Below, piece after piece: positions 45,183 through 56,394 of a stretch of 64,000 nt of DNA; position 1 is the stretch's first letter; every line of letters begins with the position of its first letter. A program made the translations under genes and the position numbers. The stretch spans positions 14,189,447-14,253,446 of the forward strand of contig BSWB01000005.1 in assembly GCA_033239125.1 (NCBI GenBank), given 5' to 3'. The notes beneath the pieces are model-generated. The model ran no database searches, was not told the origin of the DNA, and was given only the letters and a program-made list of their open reading frames with translations. Origin of the DNA: Fagopyrum homotropicum. Taxonomy: Eukaryota > Streptophyta > Magnoliopsida > Caryophyllales > Polygonaceae.

Positions 45183-46924
45183 TTGTTAAAAGGTACATGT
45201 AATATACATATGCTTATGCAGAATGGTAGATTTAGAATCTTACAAAATGTAAGATGGATGTCTAAACTTAGGAGAAACCTGCAATCTGGGTCACTTTTTG
45301 ATGACCTAGGTTGCACCATAAATACCATCAGTGGTATTAGAGAGGTTAGTAGGGATGAAACAATGTTAGTAAAGAGTGTGAAGAAAAGTGGGTTATACCA
45401 TGTCATTCCTTACCTGAGATCAACCTTGTTAAGTTCACTAACCCTATGACCCTAGAGCAACACCCCCCCCCCCTCTACACAATAAATTAGGTCACATTAG
45501 GATCAAAGGATTTCAAAGTCTTTATAAACAAGGCTTATTAGACCAAAAACATGCTACCATAGAGTTTTGTGAAACATTTGTCATGTGTAAGAAATTCAAA
45601 TACAACTTCTCCACCTCCGTTATAAGGTCAAATAACCCTTAGAGTACATTCACTCTGACCTATGAGGTCATGGACAGGTTGGGGAATATATTTTATCTCT
45701 TTCATAGATCACTACTCCAGAAAAGTCTGGATATACCTTTTGAAAGCAACAGATGAGCCCTTTGACACTTTCAAAAACTGAAATTCCCTAGTTGAAAATC
45801 AAGTTACTCACAAAGTCAAATGTCTAAGAATAGACATTGGCCTTGAATTCTATAGTAAAGACTTCAATGATTTTTATCAAGTGCCTGGCATCAGGAGACA
45901 TCTCAATGTCCTTGGTACTCCACAACGGAATGACAATGCAGAAAGGATGAAGAAAACCCTACTAGAGAAATCCATATGTATGTTAGTCAATGTTGGCTTG
46001 AAATCTTCCCTATGAGGTGAAGTAGTGACCATTGTTGCTTACCTCATTAACAAGTCTCCATCCTCTATCATTGACTTTAAAATACCACAAGAGAGTGAAC
46101 TTCTAAGAAGCCTAATTTGACATACTTTAGGCCCTTTAGATGCATTGCCTATGCACTTGTGGTGAAAGGTAAGCCGCAACCAAGAGCACTAAAAAGAGTC
46201 ATGCTTGGGTATCTTGAGAATGTTAAAGGATATAAAATCCTTCTCATACAACCGGGTGGATATAAGGTGATTAATTATAGAAATGTAACATTTAATGAAA
46301 ATAATTTTCAATTTTAAGAATAAACTAACATCTACCTTTAAGCAAGCATGGTTAACAAGTGAAATGCATATACACTTGTACACTCCCAATGCTATTCCAC
46401 ATGACACATAAGTAGAGTTTGACATATGGGAATATACAGATAAAGGTTCTTCTAAACCTAATGATTGCAACAATGATACAATTGGCTCACATGAAGCCAA
46501 TGGATCACATCATTCTAGAATGAATGAATTCGCAGTCTCTGAGCATACACTACAATCAAGGGAGGGTAATTCCCAAAGGGGAGATGTTTTTTTTATCCAC
46601 TATTAGATAATTTTATAATTTTCATGCTTCCAATATTAATGATTTGTCTAATAATATGCATGGTTCTTCTACCTCTGATGCAAATGTTGATGATACCTTT
46701 GATGATGTGTTAGACTCTCAGTTAACTAGACATAGAATTACTAGAGCTATTATATCTAATAGAAAATATCAATCTTCTAATGTTGTTGAATGTGATTTTA
46801 TTATTGTTGATATTGTGTCTAATCCCTACACTCCTAAGACTTATGAACAAGCCATGAATTTCTCTAATGCTAAGAAATGGGTGATTGTTATGCATGATGA
46901 AACTGCTTCTATGAATGCTAACAA
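45183..46924 (+). pseudogene. E6 pre-integrase and integrase remnant
   Basis: 45183-45449 has VRWMSKLRRNLQSGSLFDDLGCTI and KSVKKSGLYHV, the pre-integrase signature. A C-run at about 45466-45476 lies beside a break. Integrase core fragments follow at 45470-46110. 46117-46317 (KPQPRALKRVMLGYLENVKGYKI) is the integrase C-terminal region. 46644-46924 is the linker to reverse transcriptase (PKTYEQAMNFSNAKKWVIVMHDE) and is cut by E4. Confidence 0.75.
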
Positions 46925-48164
46925 TGTTGGAGATTTGGGCTAAGTCTTCATTGTAACCGTTGATCTTGTCTTGAGACAAGGTGCAATGAGTTGTTCGCAT
47001 GTGTGTCACTATGGTCCGGATTGCGGGAGGCAAACCAAGTGACCGGCACTAAGAACAACTAGTATTATAAGGGGAGTTGAATCAAAGTAAGGTGATTCAC
47101 GACAAGGTCAACTTGTGCTAGATTTTAGAAGGCCAATGTTTGGGGCTTTTTAGAAACATTTTATCGGCACATCTTTGGTTCTTAGGCCTTATATTGGCTA
47201 AGAATATGTAATTAAAAATTGGGAGCAATCCAAGCTCAAATGCTTAGTGAATGTCTATGAAGCAGCTAGTGAGCTTCTTAAAGAGCTACACTAGCTTGAG
47301 CTAAGCTAATGAGTATTTGTGGATCTTGGAGCTTACCCTAGATATATTAAAGTGAATGAAGCTTATTGGAAGTGTTTGAACCAAGAAAAATAAGCTAGCT
47401 CTAAGCTAGCTCAAGGGAGCGGTTTTGGGCTCCCTATGTGGGCCTCGGGCTTTTTAGGGCTTCAAGGCCCATCTTCCAAGTAACTTCCACGTAACTTCCA
47501 TAACCGATTTTAATTGATTTTAACTCCCCAAAACCGTGGCTCCCTATGCCTATAAAAGGGAGAGCCATTTGCACTTGATTTGACATTTGTTTTTGCAACA
47601 ATAAAGCTTTTAGTTCCATTGTATTCATTGGATAGGCCTTCTTATAAGCTTGTTTGCAAAACTCAAAAGACCAGTATAGTTCCTTTGTATTGACAAAGGA
47701 TAGGCATCCATCTTAGTTTGGTTTTGTATTGACAAAACCTAGGATTACCATTTCTACAAAGTAAGAGAAGTAAGACTCTTACTTAATCTTTGTAACGTGT
47801 ACCGTTTTATCCCACTAAGGTATTTGGATATTCACGGTGTAGGGGAGAATACAGTTAGAAGGATCATTCATTTATGAATGACTCATTATATAATCCAAGT
47901 CAATGTTTTAACATATAATAATCGGTTTATAAGACTTGCAATTGAACTTAATTTCTATTAGAGTTTAGTCTACTTATTTTTGGAGATTACAAACTCTTGG
48001 CTGGGTTTAGTCTACTCCTTTGTGGAGATTAAAAAACCTTGTCTAATAGTTTATTTCACTTCAAGACAAATTATATTAATTTGATTGGCAATTGGAACAA
48101 CCGTCTACTCACTTAAGTGAGACTACGACCCTTTGGTCTAAAACCGGACCGCGAAAACCCAACA
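46925..48164 (+). repeat. E4 5' LTR
   Basis: 1240 bp, TGTTGGAGATTTGGGC...AACCCAACA. It has a clear core promoter TATAAAA at 47551-47557 and an AATAAA polyadenylation signal at 47600-47605, only about 45 bp downstream. It contains the repeated phrase GTCTACTCCTTTGTGGAGATTA. Confidence 0.93.
47551..47557 (+). promoter_or_regulatory. E4 LTR TATA box
   Basis: CCTATAAAAGGG context, an almost ideal plant TATA box. The counterpart in the 3' LTR is at 61374-61380. Confidence 0.85.
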
Positions 48165-48169
48165 ATCTT

Positions 48170-48365
48170 CTAAATGTATTTATTGTTAATTATTTTGTAG
48201 GATTGAATTGGTCAATAATGAGTAAGATGTTAATGACAGAAATGACTTCTCGTTTTGGGAAGTTGGATAAGTTTGAGGGTGTAGACTTTAGGAGGTGGCA
48301 AAAGAAAATGCACTTCCACTTGACTACACTAAAAGCCGCTTATGTACTCACTACACCTAGCTTGC
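48170..48365 (+). pseudogene. E4 gag N-terminal fragment
   Basis: LDKFEGVDFRRWQKKMHFHLTTLKAAYVLTTP (within 48257-48365) is the start of copia Gag. The frame runs straight into an Athila-type LTR fragment, and the rest of gag is gone. Confidence 0.75.
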
Positions 48366-48599
48366 TTCTTAAAGAGTCCGGATATGTGCCACCACAAGGA
48401 ATGATCCTCGAATGTATCGATTAAGCTCCAAAAGCTCCCCAAAATACCTACAAAACCGACAAGAGTTCGTGTAGACGTCTATTTCGACAATATGCATGAA
48501 TTAAGCGTAAACGTCACAAACTAATGCGGAAACATGCATGAATGGAAGGGAAAACTATCTAAAAGAGTGCCTAAACTAGTTTCATAAATCATGTCATCA
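48366..48599 (-). mobile_element. Truncated Athila-type LTR inside E4
   Basis: Matches the last 226 bp or so (plus reading) of the E2 LTR, from GAGTCCG to the terminal TCA, including GATCCTCGAATGTATCGATTAAGCTCC and TGTAGACGTCTAT. The LTR terminus is intact at 48599; the other end is truncated against E4 gag. No target duplication is seen. Confidence 0.82.
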
Positions 48600-48795
48600 G
48601 GCTTCAAATAAGTCATAGAAGCCGACCACCATGTATTATCTAGGACAGGAACATAAGTAGGCTTTGGCCATTAGAAGAATAATATGTTTCTTCTCTCTTT
48701 TTATAATAAACTTTCTAATACTAATATAAACAAGAACAGTTTGTTTACATTGTCTTTTTCTTCTTCCATTTCCTAGAGTTGAAAGAGAACAATCA
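48600..48795 (+). other. Unassigned stretch between LTR fragment and E4 integrase
   Basis: No ORF or motif. It is probably degraded gag-protease sequence of E4 or leftover from the Athila-type insertion. Confidence 0.35.
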
Positions 48796-49506
48796 ATGCT
48801 AGGCTTAGTCCACTCGGATCTAGGCGACTTGCACTCTACTCCTTCATTAGGAAAGAAGAAGTATTACGTATCATTTATAGATGATTACTCTAGGATTTGT
48901 TACGTATATCTACTCCTTGCAAAGAGTGATGCCTTAGACAAATTCTATGTATTCAAGAATGAATCTGAGTTGCAATAAGGTACCTTAATAAAAAAAATAA
49001 GCACGGATCGTGGTGGTGAATTTATGGATAAGGAATATTTTGAGAGTGTTGGGATCATACATGAGACCACGGCACCTTACACACCACAATCAAATGGTGT
49101 GTCCGAACAAAAGAACCGAGTGCTTAAAGAGATGGTCAATGCCATGCTGTCTTACTCGGGTCTTAAGCATTCGTTTTGGGGTGAAGCTATGCTCACGGAA
49201 AACTACTTGTTTAATCGTGTTCCAAACAAAAGAAGCAAGAAGACTCCTTATGAACTATGGTTCAAAAGGAAGTCAAACCTACATTACTTACGAGTTTGGG
49301 GATGTCGAGCCATAGTAAGGCTCAATGACAACAAACGTAAAACTTTAGGTGAAAAAGGTGTTGAGTGTGTGTTCATTGGCTATGCAGAACACTCCAAAGC
49401 TTATAGGTTCTATGTGATAGAACCAAATGACTTCATCTCGGTTAATACCGTAATAGAGTCTAGGGGCGCCATCTTTGATGAAGATCGCTTCACCTCGGCT
49501 CCTAGG
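48796..49506 (+). pseudogene. E4 integrase, cut by E5
   Basis: Core motifs VHSDLGDLHS and FIDDYSR, then, after a stop at 48976-48978, STDRGGEFMDKEYF and the Glu in QSNGVSEQKNRVLKEM. The C-terminal GVECVFIGYAEHSKAYRFY is present. E5 interrupts it at 49506 after SAPR. Confidence 0.85.
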
Positions 49507-50299
49507 TGATGCGTCCTGGAGGTAACCAAGGATAACTCCGGATCTAGATCAAGCAAAACTCCAACTACTCCTTGATTCTTTGTGCAACGTTGTATCGTTT
49601 TGGATCCAAAGGGGCGGAAGCGATGAAGAAACAAGGGTTACTTCGATCTAGAGAGATCGAATAAACCTTTTTGTGTGGATCGAAGGTTGATTCTTAAAAA
49701 GAATCCTCGAATATGGATTTCTGGGATCAAAGACGAGATCCAAGGAAGAAATTTAAGAGATAGAAGAGAGGTTTTGATGCCCAAGCTAAGTAGGAGGAAA
49801 TTCTTCTCAAAACTTAGTAATATTGAACATGGAAAATAAGTGAGGCAAGATATCTCTTATATAGAGAGACTTGCCTACCTATGGGCCAACGGGCCAAATA
49901 AAATACATGAAGAAAAGCCCAAAAGGGAAAAACCTAAAAGGATAAGAGCAAATCCTAAAAGGGTAAGGTCAAAAGGGAATATTCTTATACGGAATATCCC
50001 TTTATTACATAAAAAGGTAAACATGAAAATATAGTCCGAAAATAAGCTAGCTTCATGCCATGGAGTCGGAAAGACGAGACATGCCGCAAATGGAACCGGT
50101 AGCCTATGCCATGGTGGTGTAGAGACATGGCATGCCGGTAATAGAACCAAGTGAAGAAGTAATGCGGGCGATGATGGAGCCGGTGGCTCGAGCAATGGCC
50201 TTAGCTCGGGATCAGGTGATCGGTCCATCTGAACGAACTCTAAGAGCCTCGTCCTCTTCGTCTATGGTCAACGTAAAAGGGGCATCCAAGGGCGCATCA
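49507..50299 (-). repeat. E5 3' LTR, containing the polyprotein end
   Basis: 793 bp. On the minus strand the first 190 bp (50299-50104) encode LTIDEEDEALRVRSDGPITRSRAKAIAR, the usual end of a chromovirus polyprotein, so the coding region extends into the LTR. A TATA box (minus TATATAA) lies near 49857-49863. Confidence 0.9.
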
Positions 50300-50880
50300 G
50301 TCCCCCATCTTGGCTGTGAAACGTCCCCGTTTCACCATCGTCAAAGAGGGGCTCAACATAAGGGGCAAGGTCCTTGACGTTGAACATTGGGTGTACTCCG
50401 TAGGAATCTGGAAGCTCTAACTTGTATGCATTTGGACCATGACGGGCTAAGATGCGGAATGGACCATCACCACGGTCCGAGAGCTTGCTCATGCGGCGAG
50501 TAGGGAAACGCTCCTTCCGTAGGTGGAGCCAAACAAGATCACCGGGCTCAAAAGAGACATCGCGGCGGCCCATGTTGCGTTGTCCGGCAAGTTGGGCGGC
50601 ACGACGTTCAAGTTGTGTCCTAGTCCGCTCATGAAGCTCAATGATTTGGGCGGCTCGGTTCCCGGCGATGATGTGTTCTCCATCCTTGAGCGGGTGGGGA
50701 GTGAAATCCAATGGTGTGTGTGGATTGAGGCCGTAGACAACTTCAAATGGGGACAATTTAGTTGCCGTGTGCCTAGACCTATTATACGAAAACTCTACAA
50801 CAGAAAGTAAGTCCTCCTACCTACGTGGGTTGGTCCTAGTGGTGGCTCTAAGTAGAGCACCAAGAGTCCGATTGGTCACC
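50268..50880 (-). pseudogene. E5 integrase C-terminal region
   Basis: It includes MSPFEVVYGLNPHTPLDF, DVSFEPGDLVWLHLRKERFP (the GPY/F region) and LPDSYGVHPMFNVKDLAPY. The frame crosses the polypurine tract with one base missing relative to E9 and so leaves the LTR-encoded tail in another frame. A stop separates it from the integrase core near 50866. Confidence 0.85.
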
Positions 50881-50897
50881 TCCGTTTGACCATCGGT

Positions 50898-52466
50898 TTA
50901 GGGGTGATAACTACTTGAAAACAACAAGTTGGTTCCAAGTTTTCCCCATAACGTTCTCCAAAAACGACTTACGAATTTCACGTCCCGATCACTAACGATG
51001 GAACGTGGTATCCCATGTAAACGCACCACATTGTCAAAGAACAAGGTGGCAGCTTCACTAGCATTTAGGGTGCTTTTACATGCGATGAAATGATCCATTT
51101 TGGAGAAGCGATCGACTACCACGAAAATGGAGTCTTTGCCTCGTTTTGACATAGGCAACCCGACCACAAAGTCCATGGATAGATCCTCCCAAGGTCCCAT
51201 TGGTATAGGCAAAGGATAATACATTCCATCCGGACCTTGGCGCGACTTGGCATGATGACATGTGATGCAACCCTTGCAAAACCGTGTCACATGCATACGC
51301 ATCCGGGGCCAAAAGAAATGCTCTTGGAGAGCGGAAAGGGTCTTGGTAGCACCGAAATGACCACGGCCCTCATGAGCTTCCTTGACCAACAAATGGCGTA
51401 TAGATGAGCGCGGAATACAAAGTTTTCCCACTCGAAAAAGATAGCCATCATTAATAAAGAAAGACTCGTGCTCTCGGAGGTCGAGGCATTGTGCCCATAT
51501 GTCCTTGAAGTCAAGATCCGTGGCATATAACTCTTTGATAAGAGCAAAGTCATGTATCTTGGCATCCATATATACAAGGAGGGCATAGCGGCGAGAAAGG
51601 GCATCGGCTACCACATTCTCTTTGCCTTTCTTATGCCGAATGACATAAGGAAAGGTCTCTACAAACTCTACCCAACTAGCATGGCGCCGACTGAGATTTG
51701 TTTGACTCTTGAGATACGAAAGAGCCGCATGATCCGAATAAATCACGAACTCCTTCGGCCACAAGTAATGTTGCCATGTCTTAAGACAACGAACTAGAGC
51801 ATATAGTTCCTTGTCATATGTAGGGTAGTTGAGCGAAGGACCGGACAGTTTTTCACTGAAGTAGGCAATTGGACGAGTCTCTTGTAAGAGAACTCCTCCA
51901 ATGCCCACATTTGATGCATCACACTCCACCTCGAAAGTTTTCGAAAAGTTTGGGAGTTGGAGTAATGGTGCATTACAAAGGCGGTCTTTGAGCGCATCAA
52001 ACGCTCGAGCATGGATATCACACCACTCAAACGTGACACCCATGGTAGTGAGCTCATGGAGCGGTACCGCTACCGTGCTAAAGTCCTTGACAAAGCGTCG
52101 GTAGAAACCCGCTAAGCCGAGAAAGGCTCGGACCATGGTGACCGTAGTAGGAGTAGGCCACTCCCGAATAGCACGAACTTTAGATTCGTCTACTCGTAGT
52201 CCGTCCTTAGACACGACATAGCCAAGAAAGATAGTGGTGTCCGAGGAAAAGACGCATTTGTCAAAGTTGACATACAATTGCTCTTGTCTAAGGCACTCGA
52301 GCACTTGACGAAGGTGTCCGATGTGATCCTCCAAAGACGTACTAAACACCAAAATATCATCAAAATAAACAACAACAAATGTACCCAAGAATCGGTGCAA
52401 GACATGGTTCATGAGGCGCATGAAGGTGGACGGGCGTTGGAGAGGCCAAATGGCATGACAAGCCAT
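50898..52466 (-). pseudogene. E5 reverse transcriptase second half, RNase H, integrase
   Basis: 522 codons open: FVVVYFDDILVFS (catalytic), RAFLGLAGFYRRFVKDFS, RNase H with DASNVGIGGVLLQ, YDKELYALVRCLKTW and SDHAALSYL, the HHCC finger GRGHFGATKT...CITCHHAKS, MDFVVGLP and SDRDVKF. It stops at a TAA where relatives have CAA, just before the catalytic Glu of integrase (TDGQTEV follows the stop). Confidence 0.9.
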
Positions 52467-53479
52467 TCATAGAGTCCATACTTCGTTTTGAATGTCGTTT
52501 TCCACTCGTCACCCTCGGCCATCCGGATTTGGTGGTAACCGCTCCGAAGATCAATTTTGGAGAAGATAGTGGCGCCATAAAGCTCATCCAACATGTCATC
52601 AAGGCGCGGGATAGGGTGGCGGTATTTGACGGTGATTAGGTTGATGGCACGACAATCAACACACATTCGCCATGATCCATCTTTCTTTGGTACTAAAATT
52701 ACCGGGACGGCACATGGTGATAAAGATTCACGCACATGTCCCCGGTCTAGGAGCTCTTGCACTTGACGTTGTAGCTCCTTCGTCTCTTCCGGACTTGCTC
52801 GGTACGCGGCACGGTTTGGCAAGGAAGCACCGGGCACAAAGTCAATTTGATGTTCAATCCCTCGGATAGGTGGCAAGCCGGGTGGGAGATCTTTGGGCAT
52901 AATATCCTGAAATTCGGACAACAACAAAGACACCTCGTGTGGCACATTACTTGGGTCATGAGAAGTAGATAAACAAAACGGAACAAGTAAAAAGCATGGG
53001 AACTTGTCTTCCATGACCGGTTGCAAATCATGCCGGCGAGCTAAGAGTATCCGCGGTTCACACCGTCCTTGAATTACGGAATCCGAAGGTGGTAAAGGTG
53101 CGCCCGAAGAAACGATGCGACCTTTACTACCTTTGGACTCGGTAGCATGGACAAGAGGGGCGGTGTTTCGGGATTTGGAAGTACTAGCACCTACAACATC
53201 GGGACTCCGGGGGTCCGATTTTTCCGGTGCTTTAGCGGACTCATCAATAGTTTGTTGCCTCTTCCGTTCCGCATAGTCAACCAAAATTTTGTGCGGAGTC
53301 ATAGGCAAAAGTGTGACCCGTTTTCCATTATATTGGAACATGTACCGATTAAGATAACCATCATGATATGTGCGGCGATCGAATTGCCATGGTCTTCCTA
53401 ATATGACATGTGTGGCGTCCATCTTGATAACATCACAAAGGACCTTATCAACATAGGCGCAATATAAAACGGCACCCAA
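52409..53479 (-). pseudogene. E5 protease end and reverse transcriptase first half
   Basis: VILGRPWQFDR marks the end of protease. A charged linker leads to VILVPKKDGSWRMCVDCRAI and YGLYEWLVMPFGLSNA, after which one base is missing (about 52436) and the frame moves to the ORF on the left. Confidence 0.88.
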
Positions 53480-53940
53480 GCTTGTTGTGTGACGGTGTCA
53501 CATGCCGTATCGGAAATCCATTGGAGTCCGTAAGGCATTGGGTGGGGGGTCGTAGACAACTTGAAGTGTTTTACCACCCGTTCGTTGACAATATTGCAAC
53601 AAGAACCCCTGTCAACGATGAGAGAAAGACTCGTATTATTAACCAAGCAACGAGAGTGGAAGAGATTCTCATGTTGATCAATAGAAATATGCTCTTTAAT
53701 AGCCAAAATACGACGAGAAACAAGAGCGAATTTACCGGGTTGTGCTGGGCCGCAAGCAAGCTCGTCATCACAAGGTTCCATGCCAAAAAGTGGGTCGGTA
53801 TCATGGTCATCCTCAATAATGATATCATCGTCATGTTGACCATCGTCGTCCTCGAAATATGTTGGGTCGGCAAACAAGACCCGTTTGGTGTTTGGGCAAT
53901 CACGTTGTACATGGCCAAAACCGCTACACTTGTAGCACAC
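53398..53940 (-). pseudogene. E5 zinc knuckle and protease
   Basis: CYKCSGFGHVQRDC is a CCHC knuckle at the start. An acidic stretch (FEDDDGQHDDDIIIEDDHD) is followed by the protease-like SLIVDRGSCCNIVNE, where relatives have D-G-G/S; Arg follows the catalytic Asp here. Confidence 0.82.
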
Positions 53941-55588
53941 GGGCTCCCTAGGGCGAGCCGCCGGTAAGGGTCCTTGTTGACCTCGAGAGGGAGGCGCCGG
54001 TGCCGGCCACGGTTTGGTGCCTTCTCGGTACCCGTTTGCCTATTGGAAGGACCCGTCCGTTGGGTCCCTTTGGAAGCGTCGGTATCTGTAGGACTAGGCG
54101 CATCTCGAGAACGTGTGTTAGACGGATAAAGATATGGACTCGAGGAAGAGGTATACCTAGAATACCACGGTGTTTCGAGTTGTTGTTTATATAGCTTCAT
54201 GGCGGCATGACATAATGCTCCCAAATCCTTGAATGGGACAATCTCGAGCGGCCGCCGGATGGAAACATTAAGCCCACTCATGAACTTGGTGCGGAGGGGG
54301 AGGCCGAGACGCCGGCCTTAATGTGCATGTCCTCAAGTTTATCCAAGTAAGCCACCGGAGTGAGGTTGCCTTGCTTGAACTCGGCAATTTGCAACCGCAT
54401 ATCATTCTTAAAGTCCTCGGGCACGTACTTCTTGGTCATGCAATAGAGCAATTATTCAAATGTCTCAATCGGTGCCCATCCTCGCCTCTCTCGGGTGAAC
54501 TCATACCGGTTCCACCAAGACTTCGCATCTCCTTCAAAGTATAGAGTTGCCGCCTCGATTTTCTCGTATTCCTCCTCATAATGACAATGTTTTAATGCTC
54601 GTTTCATATCCTGCGCCCAATCAAGAAAAACACACGGATCATATTCACCATGAAAGGTAGGGAACTTAACCTTACCTTCCCTACGAGCTCGGTAGAGGTC
54701 CGGGCGGGGCGGTGGAATGTAGGCATCATCGGCACGGGCTCGCCGGTGGCCGCCATGAGGCCGTTGGCGTCCATGAACGGGTGGGGCCTGCCTAGGTGGA
54801 TTTGGGGGAGGCAACCATTCTTCACCCCGGTCTTGGTTCTCATAAAGGTCTATGACGGGTGGGTGCCACAGACGGTTATGTGCTACCCATTCTAAATCGG
54901 ATTCATCACCAGATAACTCGTTGAAGTTGTGTTGCTCATCGTACTCATCAAAGTCAAGGGTCCTCGGTTGCCGGGTTGACCATTGGCGACGGTGTTCGGA
55001 ACAATCATGCTCACGACCATGATTGGTGGTGGAGTTGGGACGGTACCGGGGCTCTTCCCGGGTTTGTCGGTCGGTGCGGGGCACACTAGGTGGAGGTGGA
55101 GAAGGAACATACCGTTGATGTTGATGCTCATAATATTGGTACCGATGTTCCGTATCGACTATGGGCAAGTCATCTTGACGCGGGTCGGGGAATTCCTCCT
55201 CTTCTTCATGGGACTCATTTCCGTCAAGAGGTAAAGGATGGGTGCGTTCAATGACAGACGCAAGCCGGGTAACGTTTGATGGTCCGGCTCCCAAAAGTTT
55301 CTTGCCTTTCCGTTGTGCATCGGATGTGGAAGCATTGACCACGGTCTCATTCGGATATGTTGGGGTGGGACGTTGAGCAATCTGAAGGGCCTTAAGAGCT
55401 TCGAGCTCTTTTTTCAAGGCAATGTTTTCTCGGGTCAAGGCATCAAACTTTTGTTGTGCCTTCAAGGCTTCCAATTCTCGCCTTGTGGAGTCATTTTCGA
55501 GGGACAACGAAGCAGTTTCTTGAGCCAAGGGTTCACTGAACTCTTGCGGACCAGAATCCTGAGAAGTTTCCATTTCAACATTAGTCAT
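53941..55588 (-). pseudogene. E5 gag, with a stop and a frameshift
   Basis: Start at 55588. A coiled coil (NDSTRRELEALKAQQKFDALTRENIALKKELEAL, residues 30-65) is followed by a proline/arginine-rich part and the capsid region RREGKVKFPTFHGEYDPCVFLDW, AATLYFEGDAKSWWNRYEFTRERRG. A TAA at about 54450 replaces a Gln codon. The second part (54281 onward, PLEIVPFKDLGALCHAAMKLYKQQ) leads, through a frame change near 53970, to the zinc knuckle. Confidence 0.85.
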
Positions 55589-56379
55589 TGCTCCAAATCA
55601 GCACACAATTGCAAGCAATCAAGTGAGCAAGGTGACAAGTTAGGTCAACTTTACCCAAGTTCAAGTGCGTTATCGGGTTCTACTTTGGGGAAGGCCGTTT
55701 GGCGGTTAGGCAAGGAAGACAAGTCCAACAAAATTTAACCAATTACACACAAATAAACAAGTGATATTTTGCAAACGTATGTAAGAAAATGGAGAGATAG
55801 AAGATGGACGGATTGTTCACTCGGCAAGTTTTGCTTGCTTTCGGTCTTTGACCGTTTTGTAAAATCCGATTCTTCGGATGGACCGGTTTTCCGGACGTCT
55901 TTTCACTTTGTGTGTTTTGTTTCTTTGAAACGTTTTGAGCAACACTTTCTTTTTTTTTTTTTTGAACACAAATCCGTATTGATAAAGAGTTTTTTTGCTT
56001 TTCTTGGAATATCAAATGCGAGATATCCGAACTTTTCGTTAACAAAAATATCCCAAGAGATTTGGTGAAATTAATTAACAAAATTGTCGGATTAGGTCGG
56101 TTTAAGAAAACGACGGGTTTGATAAATGGTTTGAAGGCAAACCAAATATCTCCTATTTTTGTACTTTTTGTTTTGAGTTAAACACGGAAAAGAAAAAAAT
56201 ATTTCAGGAAAAATGGATGAACATGATGAAGAACATGATGAACAACATGAAGATCATGAAGAACAAATGAAGAACATCATGAACAAACGAAGAACATCAT
56301 GAACAAAAAAAAGGCTAAATAGGTTTTAAGATAATAACGCACAAAAACAAGAGTAAAGAGAACTTAGCTTTGATCCCTT
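55589..56379 (-). other. E5 leader between primer site and gag
   Basis: About 790 bp untranslated. It contains a repeated ATGAAGAACATGATGAACAA-type motif (56216-56310, at least six units of 9-12 bp) and an A-run on the minus strand (about 55949-55963). No gene is seen. Confidence 0.65.
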
Positions 56380-56391
56380 GCTCTGATACCA
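56380..56391 (-). promoter_or_regulatory. E5 primer-binding site (initiator tRNA-Met)
   Basis: Minus strand TGGTATCAGAGC, perfect, three bases from the LTR. Confidence 0.92.
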
Positions 56392-56394
56392 ATT

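Noticed and set aside
46560..46610. Polypurine-like GGGAGGGTAATTCCCAAAGGGGAG as an LTR boundary
   Set aside because: No TG start or matching LTR follows; it lies inside the E6 coding remnant.
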